From NCBI RefSeq assembly GCF_014648195.1, contig NZ_BMQQ01000024.1, positions 1 to 64,000 on the forward strand: DNA of 64,000 nt, in the 5' to 3' direction. Within the stretch, counting starts at the first letter, position 1. Each line of letters starts with the position of its first letter. A program made the position numbers and the translations under genes. This DNA is from Streptomyces purpureus (GTDB lineage: Bacteria; Actinomycetota; Actinomycetes; Streptomycetales; Streptomycetaceae). Shown piece by piece: positions 51,302-59,666 of the stretch. The notes below the pieces were generated by a model, which worked only from the letters and a program-made list of their open reading frames with translations, did not search any database and had not been told where the DNA came from.

Positions 51302-52495
51302 ATGAGTACGTACCGCGACCTCAACAACCGAGGCTCCGCCCGGGCCACCGTCCTGCGGACCGTCGGCACCCGCGAGCGGCGCTCCCATCTCACCGCCCCC
51401 CGGGTCCCCACCGTCGGCATCGACATCGGCGGTACGAAGGTGATGGCCGGAGTCGTCGACGCGGACGGGGTCATCCTCGAGAAGATCAAGACCGAGACGC
51501 CGGACAAGTCCAAGAGCCCCAAGGTCGTCGAGGACACCATCACCGAACTCGTCCTGGACCTCTCCGACCGGCACGACGTGCACGCCGTCGGCATCGGCGC
51601 GGCCGGCTGGGTCGACGCCGAACGGGCCACGGTCCTGTTCGCCCCCCATCTGGCCTGGCGCAACGAACCGCTGCGCGACGCCCTCCAGGCTCGGCTCGCC
51701 GTCCCCGTCATGGTCGACAACGACGCCAACACCGCCGCCTGGGCGGAGTGGCGGTTCGGCGCCGGCCGCGGCGAGGACCACCTCGTCATGATCACGCTCG
51801 GCACCGGCATCGGCGGCGCGATCCTCGAAGGCGGCCAGGTCAAGCGCGGCAAGTACGGCGTCGCCGGAGAGTTCGGCCATATGCAGGTCGTCCCCGGCGG
51901 ACACCGCTGCCCCTGCGGCAACCGCGGCTGCTGGGAGCAGTACAGCTCCGGCAACGCCCTGGTCCGCGAGGCCCGGGAACTGGCCGCCGCCGACTCCCCG
52001 GTCGCGTACAACATCATCGAGCGGGTCAAGGGCAACGTCCCGGATATCACGGGCCCGCTCATCACCGAGCTGGCCCGCGAGGGCGACGCCATGTGCGTCG
52101 AGCTGTTCCAGGACATCGGCCAGTGGCTCGGCGTCGGCATCGCCAACCTCGCCGCCGCCCTCGACCCCTCCTGCTTCGTGATCGGCGGCGGCGTCAGCGC
52201 CGCCGACGACCTGCTGATCGGGCCCGCCCGGGACGCCTTCCGCCGCCACCTCACCGGCCGCGGCTACCGCCCCGAGGCGAGGATCACCAAGGCCCAGCTC
52301 GGCCCCGAGGCGGGTATGGTCGGTGCGGCCGACCTCGCCCGGCTCGTCGCGCGCCGCTTCCGCCGCGCCAACCGCCGCCGGGTCGAGCGGCACGAACGGT
52401 ACGAGCGCTACGCCCAGGCCCTGCGCAACGGCAGCGCCGCCCGCGTCACCCGTACCACCAGCACCGACGGCAACACCCAGGACCCCACACCATGA
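51302..52495 (+). CDS. ROK-family sugar kinase (glucokinase-like)
   Basis: 397 residues. ATP/sugar motif GIDIGGTKVMAGVVDADG, VMVDNDANTAAWAEWRFG (catalytic Asp), GTGIGGAILEGGQV, GEFGHMQVVPGGHRCPCGNRGCWEQYSSG with the CPCGNRGCWE zinc site. The 35-residue leader has no DNA-binding domain, so it is a kinase, not a ROK repressor. A Lys/Arg-rich end of about 40 residues follows the conserved part. CAGAAT stands 7 nt before the ATG, suggesting a separate leaderless transcript, but it is 35 bp from the ABC ATPase. Phosphorylates the imported sugar. Confidence 0.9.
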   Translation: MSTYRDLNNRGSARATVLRTVGTRERRSHLTAPRVPTVGIDIGGTKVMAGVVDADGVILEKIKTETPDKSKSPKVVEDTITELVLDLSDRHDVHAVGIGAAGWVDAERATVLFAPHLAWRNEPLRDALQARLAVPVMVDNDANTAAWAEWRFGAGRGEDHLVMITLGTGIGGAILEGGQVKRGKYGVAGEFGHMQVVPGGHRCPCGNRGCWEQYSSGNALVREARELAAADSPVAYNIIERVKGNVPDITGPLITELAREGDAMCVELFQDIGQWLGVGIANLAAALDPSCFVIGGGVSAADDLLIGPARDAFRRHLTGRGYRPEARITKAQLGPEAGMVGAADLARLVARRFRRANRRRVERHERYERYAQALRNGSAARVTRTTSTDGNTQDPTP

Positions 52496-53073
52496 CCGTG
52501 CCCCACCAGACGACGTCCCCCGACGCGGACCCCGCCGGCAAGCCTCCCGAGGGCCGGCGCCGGATGATCGGACGCCGCTGGCTCACCGCGATCGTGATCG
52601 TGCTCCTCATCGGCATCCCGGCCGGCTACCTCGTGGTCTCCGCCGAACAGAGCCGTGACAGCGGCCGCGACAAGGAGGCCGAGTCCTCCGCCACCGGGCT
52701 GCGGGACTACTGGCCCTCCCTGATGAAGCGCCGCATCTTCGAGGTCCCCATCCCGGCCGGCTCCAGCCGCGTCTCCTACTTCGAGACCAGCAACTGGAAG
52801 TCCAGCCGGCTCTACGTGCAGTTCACCACCAGCGCCGCCAACCTCGACGACTTCCTGCTGCACGTCGGCTCCAGCCGTGACCGGCTCGAACCCGGTGAGG
52901 TCACCATCACCGGCCGGGACGCCGACGTCGTCGGCTGGCACTTCCCGGACGCCCACGACTGGGCCGGTACCACGATCCACCGCGAAGATCCACGGCCCAC
53001 ACAGAACATCACCGTGGACTTCACCGATCCTGCCGCACCGCGCGTCTACGTCGTCTCCACCACCACCCCCTGA
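52492..53073 (+). CDS. Membrane-anchored hypothetical protein, 193 aa
   Basis: A Pro-rich cytoplasmic start, one transmembrane helix (about 30-49, WLTAIVIVLLIGIPAGYLVV), then an extracytoplasmic domain with STGLRDYWPSLMKRRIFEVP, YFETSNWKSSRLYVQFTT, DVVGWHFPDAHDWAGTTI. The beta-rich part resembles a small lectin or sensor module but I do not recognise it. ATG overlaps the ROK kinase stop, so it belongs to the same transcript. Confidence 0.72.
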   Translation: MTVPHQTTSPDADPAGKPPEGRRRMIGRRWLTAIVIVLLIGIPAGYLVVSAEQSRDSGRDKEAESSATGLRDYWPSLMKRRIFEVPIPAGSSRVSYFETSNWKSSRLYVQFTTSAANLDDFLLHVGSSRDRLEPGEVTITGRDADVVGWHFPDAHDWAGTTIHREDPRPTQNITVDFTDPAAPRVYVVSTTTP

Positions 53074-53109
53074 CCCAAAGCCGCAGGTCGGCTCATTACC
53101 CTGGCGCGC

Positions 53110-54450
53110 GTGAGTGAGACGCAGACGCCCCCGGCTCCGACGACGCCGACCCAGGATCAGCAGGCCCAGGACCTCCCTCAGGCATCCAGGACCCTGCAGT
53201 ACCGCAGCGACGGCCCCGACGACGCCCCGGTCCTCATCCTCGGCCCCTCGCTCGGCACCACGCTGCACATGTGGGACCGGCAGATACCCGAGCTGGCGCG
53301 CCAGTGGCGGGTGATCCGCTTCGACCTGCCCGGCCACGGCGGCGCCCCCGCCCACCCCGCGCGTTCCGTCTCCGGCCTCGCCGACCGGCTGCTCGCCACC
53401 CTCGACGAGCTCGGCGTCCAGCGCTTCGGCTACGCAGGCTGCTCCATCGGCGGCGCCATCGGCATCGACCTCGCCCTGCGGGCCCCGCACCGGGTCGCCT
53501 CCCTCGCCCTGATCGCCGCCTCGCCGCGGTTCGGCACCGCCGACGAGTTCCGCCACCGGGGCGTCATCGTCCGCACCAACGGCCTCGACCCGATGGCCCG
53601 CACCGCCCCCGAGCAGTGGTTCACCCCGGGATTCGCCGCCGCCCAGCCCGCGATCGTCGAATGGGCCGTGCAGATGGTCCGCACCACCGACCCCGGCTGC
53701 TACATCGCCGCCTGCGAAGCCCTGGCCGCCTTCGACGTACGGGTCGACCTCGGCCGCATCGGTGTCCCCACCCTCGTCCTGGTCGGCTCCGAGGACCAGG
53801 TCACCGGCCCCGCCGAGGCCCGCACGCTCGTGGCCGGGATCCCGGACGCCCCTCTCGCCGTCGTCCCGGGCGCCTCCCACCTCGCCCCCGTGGAGCAGCC
53901 CGCGGCCGTAACCGACCTGCTGGTCAGCCACTTCGCGACGGCGTGGGTGGACACCCTGCCCGCGATCCCCGCGCCCCCGCCGATGCCCGCCCTCTCGGCC
54001 CCCGCCGCCCCCGTCGCCGAGATCGCGCCCGCCCCGGAGCCCGTCCCGCACGACGCCGCCGGCGGCCGCCCCGACCCGTACGACGCCGGGCTCAAGCTGC
54101 GCCGCGAAGTCCTCGGCGACGCCCATGTCGACGCCGCCCTCGGCACCGGCGACGGTTTCACCGCCGACTTCCAGGAACTGATCACCCGCTACGCCTGGGG
54201 CGAGGTGTGGACGCGCGACGGCCTCGACCGCCGTACGCGCAGCTGCATCACCCTCACCGCCCTGATCGCCGGCGGCCATCTGGAGGAGCTCGCCCTGCAC
54301 ACCCGCGCCGCCCTGCGCAACGGCCTCGCCCCCGCCGAGATCAAGGAAGTGCTGATGCAGACGGCCGTCTACTGCGGGGTGCCGGCGGCGAACAGCGCCT
54401 TCCGCGTGGTCCAGCAGGTGATCAGGGAGGAGACCACCCCGCGAGGGTAG
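53110..54450 (+). CDS. pcaL: PcaL: 3-oxoadipate enol-lactonase / 4-carboxymuconolactone decarboxylase fusion
   Basis: 446 residues with two domains. Alpha/beta hydrolase (about 25-275): nucleophile Ser in FGYAGCSIGGAIGIDLAL, LVGSEDQVTGPAEA, and catalytic His in PGASHLAPVEQP. An Ala/Pro linker leads to the CMD domain (about 325-446): LGDAHVDAALGTGDGFTADF, YAWGEVWTRDGLDRRTRSCI, HTRAALRNGLAPAEIKEVL. The two fused enzymes perform consecutive steps of the protocatechuate branch of the beta-ketoadipate pathway. No other pca genes are near. GTG with TACCCT 7 nt upstream (leaderless). Confidence 0.93.
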   Translation: MSETQTPPAPTTPTQDQQAQDLPQASRTLQYRSDGPDDAPVLILGPSLGTTLHMWDRQIPELARQWRVIRFDLPGHGGAPAHPARSVSGLADRLLATLDELGVQRFGYAGCSIGGAIGIDLALRAPHRVASLALIAASPRFGTADEFRHRGVIVRTNGLDPMARTAPEQWFTPGFAAAQPAIVEWAVQMVRTTDPGCYIAACEALAAFDVRVDLGRIGVPTLVLVGSEDQVTGPAEARTLVAGIPDAPLAVVPGASHLAPVEQPAAVTDLLVSHFATAWVDTLPAIPAPPPMPALSAPAAPVAEIAPAPEPVPHDAAGGRPDPYDAGLKLRREVLGDAHVDAALGTGDGFTADFQELITRYAWGEVWTRDGLDRRTRSCITLTALIAGGHLEELALHTRAALRNGLAPAEIKEVLMQTAVYCGVPAANSAFRVVQQVIREETTPRG

Positions 54451-54485
54451 GGTGACGCCCGTACCGGCGTCAGAGGTGGGATTCC

Positions 54486-55118
54486 ATGAAGCTGACCAAG
54501 AAGTCGCACGCGTGCGTCCGGCTGGAGAAGGACGGGCGGACGCTCGTCATCGACCCCGGCACCTTCAGCGAGGAGGACGCCGCCGTCGGCGCCGACGCCC
54601 TTCTGGTCACGCACGAGCACATCGACCACTTCAACGAGGAGCGGCTGCGGGCCGGTCTGGAGTCCAACCCCGGCGCGGAGATCTGGACGCTGAGGAGCGT
54701 GGCGGAGAAGCTCTCCGCCGCCTTCCCCGGCCGTGTCCACACGGTCGGCCACGGCGACACCTTCACCGCCGCCGGGTTCGACGTCCAGGTCCACGGCGAA
54801 CTGCACGCCGTCATCCACCCGGACATCCCCCGGATCACCAACATCGGCTTCCTGGTCGACGGATCGGTCTTCCACCCGGGCGACGCCCTGACCGTCCCCG
54901 AGCACCCCGTGGACACGCTGATGCTCCCCGTCCACGCCCCCTGGAACAAGATCTCCGAGGTCATCGACTACATCCGCGAGGTCAAGCCGAAGCGCGCGAT
55001 CGACATCCACGACGCGCTCCTCACCGATCTGGCGCGCCCGATCTACGACAACCAGATCGGCGCCCTGGGCGGCACCGAGCACGGCAGGCTGGCGCCCGGC
55101 GACTCGACGAGTCTGTGA
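54486..55118 (+). CDS. Metallo-beta-lactamase-fold hydrolase (UlaG-like)
   Basis: 210 residues. MKLTKKSHACVRLEKDGRTL start, metal motif LLVTHEHIDHFN (HxHxDH), GHGDTFTAAGFDVQVHG, GFLVDGSVFHPGDAL with metal-binding Asp/His, and final LMLPVHAPW. UlaG-type enzymes are phosphodiester or lactone hydrolases; role unknown. ATG with GAGGTGGG upstream. Confidence 0.88.
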   Translation: MKLTKKSHACVRLEKDGRTLVIDPGTFSEEDAAVGADALLVTHEHIDHFNEERLRAGLESNPGAEIWTLRSVAEKLSAAFPGRVHTVGHGDTFTAAGFDVQVHGELHAVIHPDIPRITNIGFLVDGSVFHPGDALTVPEHPVDTLMLPVHAPWNKISEVIDYIREVKPKRAIDIHDALLTDLARPIYDNQIGALGGTEHGRLAPGDSTSL

Positions 55119-55148
55119 CTGTCACACCCCACCGTTAGGCTGGCGGAC

Positions 55149-55928
55149 ATGCGCATCGCCACCTGGAACGTCAATTCGATCACCGCCCGGCTGCCCCGGC
55201 TGCTCGCCTGGCTGGAGAGCAGCGGCACGGACGTGCTGTGCATCCAGGAGACCAAGTGCACCGCCGAGCAGTTCCCCACCGACCAGCTGCGGGAGCTGGG
55301 CTACGAGTCCGCGGTCCACGCCGACGGCCGGTGGAACGGCGTGGCGGTGGTCTCCCGCGTCGGCCTCGACGACGTCGTGGGCGGCCTGCCCGGCGGCCCC
55401 GAGTACGACGGCGTCCAGGAGCCCCGGGCCATCTCCGCCACCTGCGGCCCCGTGCGCGTCTGGTCGGTCTACGTGCCCAACGGCCGCGAGGTCGCCCATG
55501 AGCACTACGCGTACAAGCTGAACTGGCTGGAGGCGCTCCAGGACGCGGTCGCCGGGGACGCGGCCGGTGAGCGCCCGTTCGCCGTGCTCGGTGACTTCAA
55601 CATCGCGCCGACCGACGACGACGTCTGGAACGCCGCCGCCTTCGAGGGCCTCACCCACGTCACCGCGCCCGAGCGGGCCGCGCTGGCCGGACTGCGCGAG
55701 CTCGGGCTGAGCGACGTGGTGCCCCGCCCGCTCAAGTACGACCACCCCTTCACGTACTGGGACTACCGCCAGCTCTGCTTCCCCAAGAACCGCGGCATGC
55801 GCATCGACCTCGTGTACGGCAACAAGCCGTTCGCCGACGCGGTCAAGGACAGTTACGTCGACCGCGAGGAGCGCAAGGGCAAGGGCGCCTCCGACCACGC
55901 CCCCGTCGTCGTCGATCTGAACGTCTGA
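55149..55928 (+). CDS. xthA: Exodeoxyribonuclease III
   Basis: 259 residues. AP endonuclease/3' exonuclease of base-excision repair. MRIATWNVNSITARLPRLL with the metal-site Asn, LCIQETKC with catalytic Glu, SVYVPNGREV, VLGDFNIAPTDDDVW and the closing GASDHAPVVVDL with catalytic Asp-His. TAGGCT lies 7 nt before the ATG, so the mRNA is probably leaderless. Confidence 0.95.
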   Translation: MRIATWNVNSITARLPRLLAWLESSGTDVLCIQETKCTAEQFPTDQLRELGYESAVHADGRWNGVAVVSRVGLDDVVGGLPGGPEYDGVQEPRAISATCGPVRVWSVYVPNGREVAHEHYAYKLNWLEALQDAVAGDAAGERPFAVLGDFNIAPTDDDVWNAAAFEGLTHVTAPERAALAGLRELGLSDVVPRPLKYDHPFTYWDYRQLCFPKNRGMRIDLVYGNKPFADAVKDSYVDREERKGKGASDHAPVVVDLNV

Positions 55929-55992
55929 CGACCGCCCGGAGTGGAGGGCGCGCCCTATGGTGCGCCGCTGCCCGGGGTGCGACGCTGGGCTG

Positions 55993-56433
55993 ATGAACAT
56001 CCCATTCCTGGACGCCTGGCGCAGGCGTCATGAGCCCAAGGCGGCGCCGTCCCTGGTCTCCGCCTTCGACCGCGATCCCGACGGGGTGGCGGAGCTGCTC
56101 GCCGAGTGCGAGCTGCTGCGGGCCAGGGTCCAGGAGGCGGGGATCCAACTGGACGACACACCCTCCTCGTTGGAGGCGATCGACCAGCTGCCGCCGCGCT
56201 GGCGCGACGACCAGGAGGAGCTGCCCTGGTTCGGCAACGACGCGGGCCTCTACCTGGGCACGGTCATGGTCCGTACGGTCGCGGGGGCGGCCTGGCACGT
56301 CCGGGAGGACGGCCAGCCGGTGGTGAGGCTCGCCTCGGGGCGGGAGATCAATGTGGTGGCGGCCGGTCTCGACTGGGCGACGACCGGTTCTCCGGAGCTG
56401 TCGCAGACCTACGCCGAGGCCGCCGAGAACTGA
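55993..56433 (+). CDS. DUF6278-like conserved protein
   Basis: 146 residues. MNIPFLDAWRRRHEP, DGVAELLAECELLRARVQEAG, EELPWFGNDAGLYLGTVMVR, GAAWHVREDGQPVVRL and SGREINVVAAGLDWA. A conserved streptomycete family of unknown function with a compact alpha/beta core and no membrane segments. An in-frame ATG at 55957 has GGAGGG 8 nt upstream and would add 12 residues (MVRRCPGCDAGL, two Cys); I cannot decide between them. Confidence 0.7.
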   Translation: MNIPFLDAWRRRHEPKAAPSLVSAFDRDPDGVAELLAECELLRARVQEAGIQLDDTPSSLEAIDQLPPRWRDDQEELPWFGNDAGLYLGTVMVRTVAGAAWHVREDGQPVVRLASGREINVVAAGLDWATTGSPELSQTYAEAAEN

Positions 56434-56626
56434 CCTCGGCGGCCCCCGGCCCACCCCACCCGGAGTAGAAAACACCCCTTTGCAGTAAATACGGCTTATG
56501 TCCCTTTTATGCGTGTCGGGTATGAAGTCCCTTTTCGGAGTGGATAGTTTGCGCTGACCTCGACAGAGCCGACAAGGGGGCAGGCAGCAGCGTATGGAGT
56601 CAGGCCCGCCCGGCAGCAGCCGGTGA
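56434..56626. other. AT-rich interval between convergent genes
   Basis: 193 bp between the DUF6278-like gene and the S15 peptidase 3' ends. The stretch 56467-56552 is much more A/T-rich than its surroundings and has GTCCCTTTT twice (56500-56508, 56527-56535), 27 bp apart. No hairpin terminator or gene can be supported. Confidence 0.5.
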
Positions 56627-58207
56627 TCACTCCGAGCGCAGCGGCACCGACACGTACGACGGGTCGGCCGGCGGCGAGGAGAAGGTCAGCTGTGCGCCGG
56701 TCGGGTTGTGCTCGATGTAGAGCGGGTCGACGGTGTCCACGACCAGGGCGAGCCGGTGGCCGGCCGGAACGTCGTAGGCGGTGGAGAAGAGCTCGAGGTC
56801 CACGGTGAACGGCTGTCCCGGGGTCTTGCCGTGGAAGGTGTACGGCGCGTTGCTGACCAGCTTGCCGAGCCCGAGCGGGCCCACGTCGTAGAGGTAGGCG
56901 ACGAGGGTGCCGCTCTCCTTGGTGGCGGTGACGGTGGTGTGCAGCTTGGCGGTGCCACGCACCCGCTGCACCTGGCCGGAGCGCTCGGACTGCCAGACGG
57001 CGGCGAAGGGGCGGGGGAGCAGCGGGATCGACGCGACCGGGGGAAGCTTGAGGAACTGGTCGAGGGCGTTGGAAAGCATCACCACCCCGCCGTTGGCGCC
57101 GGAGTCGACGTTGGCCCACACCCGCTGCGATCCGCCCAGGGCGATCTTCCGCTCGTTCGCGCCGACCGACTTCCAGTCGGGGTAGCCCTCGTAGCCGCCG
57201 GTGGAGCGGGACTTCAGCTGGACGGGCTGCTCGCGGTCGATGCCGTTGTCCACGCCCTTGAGGTGGTGGTCGAACCAGCGGTGGGCGCTGGTCCAGGTGT
57301 CGTTGGGCAGCCCGAGCAGGCCGGTGGCCTCGGCGGTGGCGTGGTCGCCGGGGCGGAACTCCAGCCGCTTGGGGCCGGTGAGCTTCTCGTAGAACGAGGC
57401 GTACTGGTTGGGCGGGAAGATGGTGTCCCCCCAGGCGTTGCCGAGCATGACGGCGGCGCCGTTGGCGTTGAGCCGGTCCAGATGGGTGACGACCGAGCGC
57501 TTCTTGCCCCACTCGATCATCTCCTGCTCCTTGGCGAGGTTGGAGGAGACGAAGTCGCCGAGGATCCGCTGGAGTTCCGGGCTCGGCCGGCCGGTGAGGT
57601 AACCGGCGCCGCCGAGCAGCCCGGCGGCCTGGAGGTGCTGGGTGCGGCCGCTGTAGATGGAGTCGATGAGGTCGGCCCAGCCGCTGAGCGCCACCACGGC
57701 CTTGATCCGCTTGTTCTGGGCGGCGGCGAGCAGGGAGATCCCGGCGCCGTAGGAGACGCCCGCCATGCCGACCTTGGCCGGGTCGGCGGGGGTGTGGGCC
57801 AGCGCCCAGTCGATGACCTTGGAGGCATCGGCTATGTCCGGAGGCCCGGCGACTTCTATATGGCCGCCGGACTGCCAGAAACCGCGGGAGTTGTAGCTGA
57901 CCACCACATAACCGGCGTCGGCGAGCTTCTTCGCCTGGGCGAGGTACTCGACCTGCGGCATGGCCCAGCTGGTGGGCAGCACGATCACCGGATACGTACG
58001 CGAGCCGTCGGCGCCGGCCGGAGTGACGACATTGGCCTTGAGGACCGTGCCGCCGTCCCCGGCGATGTCGACGAACCGGACGCCCGGGACGGCGGAGGCG
58101 TCGGCCGCGGTGGCGGCGGGGGCGAGACCGAGCGCCGTCCCGGCCACCAGGGTGGCCGACACGGCGCCGATCGACGCGGTACGCAGGGCCTTGCGCGGGT
58201 GTCCCAC
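56627..58207 (-). CDS. Secreted S15-family (X-Pro dipeptidyl-peptidase/CocE-like) hydrolase
   Basis: 526 residues. Signal peptide 1-35 (SIGAVSATLVAGTALGLAPAATA). Alpha/beta hydrolase core with VVSYNSRGFWQSGG, nucleophile Ser in GMAGVSYGAGISLLAA, catalytic Asp in GNAWGDTIFPPNQ and His in RPGDHATAE; C-terminal jelly-roll PepX_C domain with PAGHRLALVVDTVDPLY. Family cuts Xaa-Pro dipeptides or acyl esters. GTG start after GGAG. Its upstream region has GGTAAC repeats and a palindrome. Confidence 0.9.
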   Translation of the reverse strand: MGHPRKALRTASIGAVSATLVAGTALGLAPAATAADASAVPGVRFVDIAGDGGTVLKANVVTPAGADGSRTYPVIVLPTSWAMPQVEYLAQAKKLADAGYVVVSYNSRGFWQSGGHIEVAGPPDIADASKVIDWALAHTPADPAKVGMAGVSYGAGISLLAAAQNKRIKAVVALSGWADLIDSIYSGRTQHLQAAGLLGGAGYLTGRPSPELQRILGDFVSSNLAKEQEMIEWGKKRSVVTHLDRLNANGAAVMLGNAWGDTIFPPNQYASFYEKLTGPKRLEFRPGDHATAEATGLLGLPNDTWTSAHRWFDHHLKGVDNGIDREQPVQLKSRSTGGYEGYPDWKSVGANERKIALGGSQRVWANVDSGANGGVVMLSNALDQFLKLPPVASIPLLPRPFAAVWQSERSGQVQRVRGTAKLHTTVTATKESGTLVAYLYDVGPLGLGKLVSNAPYTFHGKTPGQPFTVDLELFSTAYDVPAGHRLALVVDTVDPLYIEHNPTGAQLTFSSPPADPSYVSVPLRSE

Positions 58208-58225
58208 GGGTCACTCCTCACTCGT

Positions 58226-58301
58226 GTCACTGAAAAGTGACCCGACGGTAACCTCGCGGGCTTACCTGAGGTAACTCCCCAGTAAGTTACGCCCGGGTAA
58301 C
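58226..58301. promoter_or_regulatory. Repeated GGTAAC motifs and palindromes before the S15 peptidase gene
   Basis: GGTAAC at 58247, 58270 and 58296, GTAAGTTAC at 58282-58290, TTACCTGAGGTAA at 58262-58274, and GTCACT-GAAA-AGTGAC at 58226-58241. Dense symmetry suggests operator(s) for a dimeric regulator. Confidence 0.5.
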
Positions 58302-58342
58302 GATTCGGGGGCGGGATTCCGCCACGCCCCTCACCGCGCCGC

Positions 58343-59521
58343 TCACTTCAGCGCGCTCTTCGCCTGCCACTCGGCCCACGACACGTTCCACTCGCCGTAG
58401 CCGTTGTTGATCGCCTGCGTGCCCTTCGCGTCGTTGCCCGTGATCTCGAACGGGTCGCCGACCTGCACCGTGTCGTACACCCACTTCGCGTTGGCGTCGC
58501 TCATGCCGATGCAGCCGGAGGACTTGTTGGCGCTGCCGAAGTAGGCGGAGTTCCACGGCGCCGCGTGCGCGTACATACCGGACCAGGTCAGCCGCATCGA
58601 GGAGTCGACCATCTTGTCGTACGCATCGCCCAGACCCACCGTCTCGGAGCGCATGTTGATCGTGCCCTCCTTCGACATCAGGACGGTCTTGCCGCGCCAG
58701 GACGCCTTCTCGCCGCCGGGCGTTCCCGCCGACATCGGCAGGTCCTTGATCTCCTGGCCGTCCCGCACCACCTTCAGCCGGTGGTTGTCCAGGTCCACCT
58801 TGACGACCTGGTTCTTGCCGACCGTGAAACCGGTGACGTAGTCACGGACGAACCAGCCGCCGCCCGAGTCGATGCCGTTCAGCTCCGCCTTCAGCGTCAC
58901 CTTCGTGCCGGACTTCCAGTACTCCTTGGGCCGCCAGTCGACCCGGTCCTTGCCGGACCAGTCCTGCATCCAGCCCCAGGAACCCTCGGTGTTGTTCGAG
59001 GTGGTGACCTTCAGCGCCTTCTCCACCGCCGCCTTGTTCTTCACCTTGTGGTCGAAGACGATCGACAGCGGCTGGGCGATCCCGACCGTGGTGTTCTTGC
59101 CCGGCGCCAGCGTCAGCTTGTTGACCTGGTCGGCCGCGGCGGTCGCGAAGTCCGCCTTCGCCGTGCCGCCCTTGTCGTCGCGGGCCTCCACCGTGTAGCC
59201 GGTGCCGGGGGCCGCCGGACGGGCCGAGGTCCAGCTGCGGCCGTCGGCCGCCAGCTTGCCGTCCAGCTTGCCGCCCTGCGAGTCCACCACCGTGACCTGC
59301 TGGAGCTTGCCCTCGGCCAGCGAAACCTTCACCGGCTCACCGGCCTTGGCCCCCTTGCCGGACGGGCTCACCGAGATCTTCATCTCCGGCTTCGCGCCCG
59401 GACCGGCGTTCTTGCCGGACTCCGTGTCGCCGCCCCCGCACGCGGTGAGCGCCAGGGCGAGCAGCGCGGTACCGGCCGTCGCGGCGGTACGGAACGAGGT
59501 GCGCGGGCGTATACGGCTCAA
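58343..59521 (-). CDS. L,D-transpeptidase lipoprotein
   Basis: 392 residues. Signal peptide with lipobox LLALALTACGGG. Two Ig-like domains (about 45-245) with KLTLAPGKNTTVGIAQPLSI, then YkuD domain (about 250-375): VVRDGQEIKDLPMSAGTPGG and the catalytic SANKSSGCIGMSDANAKWVY (Cys in SxGCIGM). Makes 3-3 cross-links in peptidoglycan. TTG start at 59521 has GGAGG 8 nt upstream; an ATG at 59572 lacks a site. Its role fits the actinobacterial cell wall. Confidence 0.92.
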   Translation of the reverse strand: MSRIRPRTSFRTAATAGTALLALALTACGGGDTESGKNAGPGAKPEMKISVSPSGKGAKAGEPVKVSLAEGKLQQVTVVDSQGGKLDGKLAADGRSWTSARPAAPGTGYTVEARDDKGGTAKADFATAAADQVNKLTLAPGKNTTVGIAQPLSIVFDHKVKNKAAVEKALKVTTSNNTEGSWGWMQDWSGKDRVDWRPKEYWKSGTKVTLKAELNGIDSGGGWFVRDYVTGFTVGKNQVVKVDLDNHRLKVVRDGQEIKDLPMSAGTPGGEKASWRGKTVLMSKEGTINMRSETVGLGDAYDKMVDSSMRLTWSGMYAHAAPWNSAYFGSANKSSGCIGMSDANAKWVYDTVQVGDPFEITGNDAKGTQAINNGYGEWNVSWAEWQAKSALK

Positions 59522-59666
59522 GGGGACAACCTCCGAATCGATCTTTCTCGACAACGAAGAGTGCGAAAGCATGAGCGAGGTTGCGTACGCCCCGTGGTTT
59601 TTCCACTACTTCTCTGTGACAAGTCCGACAGTGGCGCGGCGCCCGCGCCGTCCCTAGCCTCGGGGT

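Noticed and set aside
51302..52495. ROK protein as a transcriptional repressor (NagC/XylR type)
   Set aside because: Only about 35 residues precede the ATP-binding motif and they contain no winged helix; it fits a sugar kinase.
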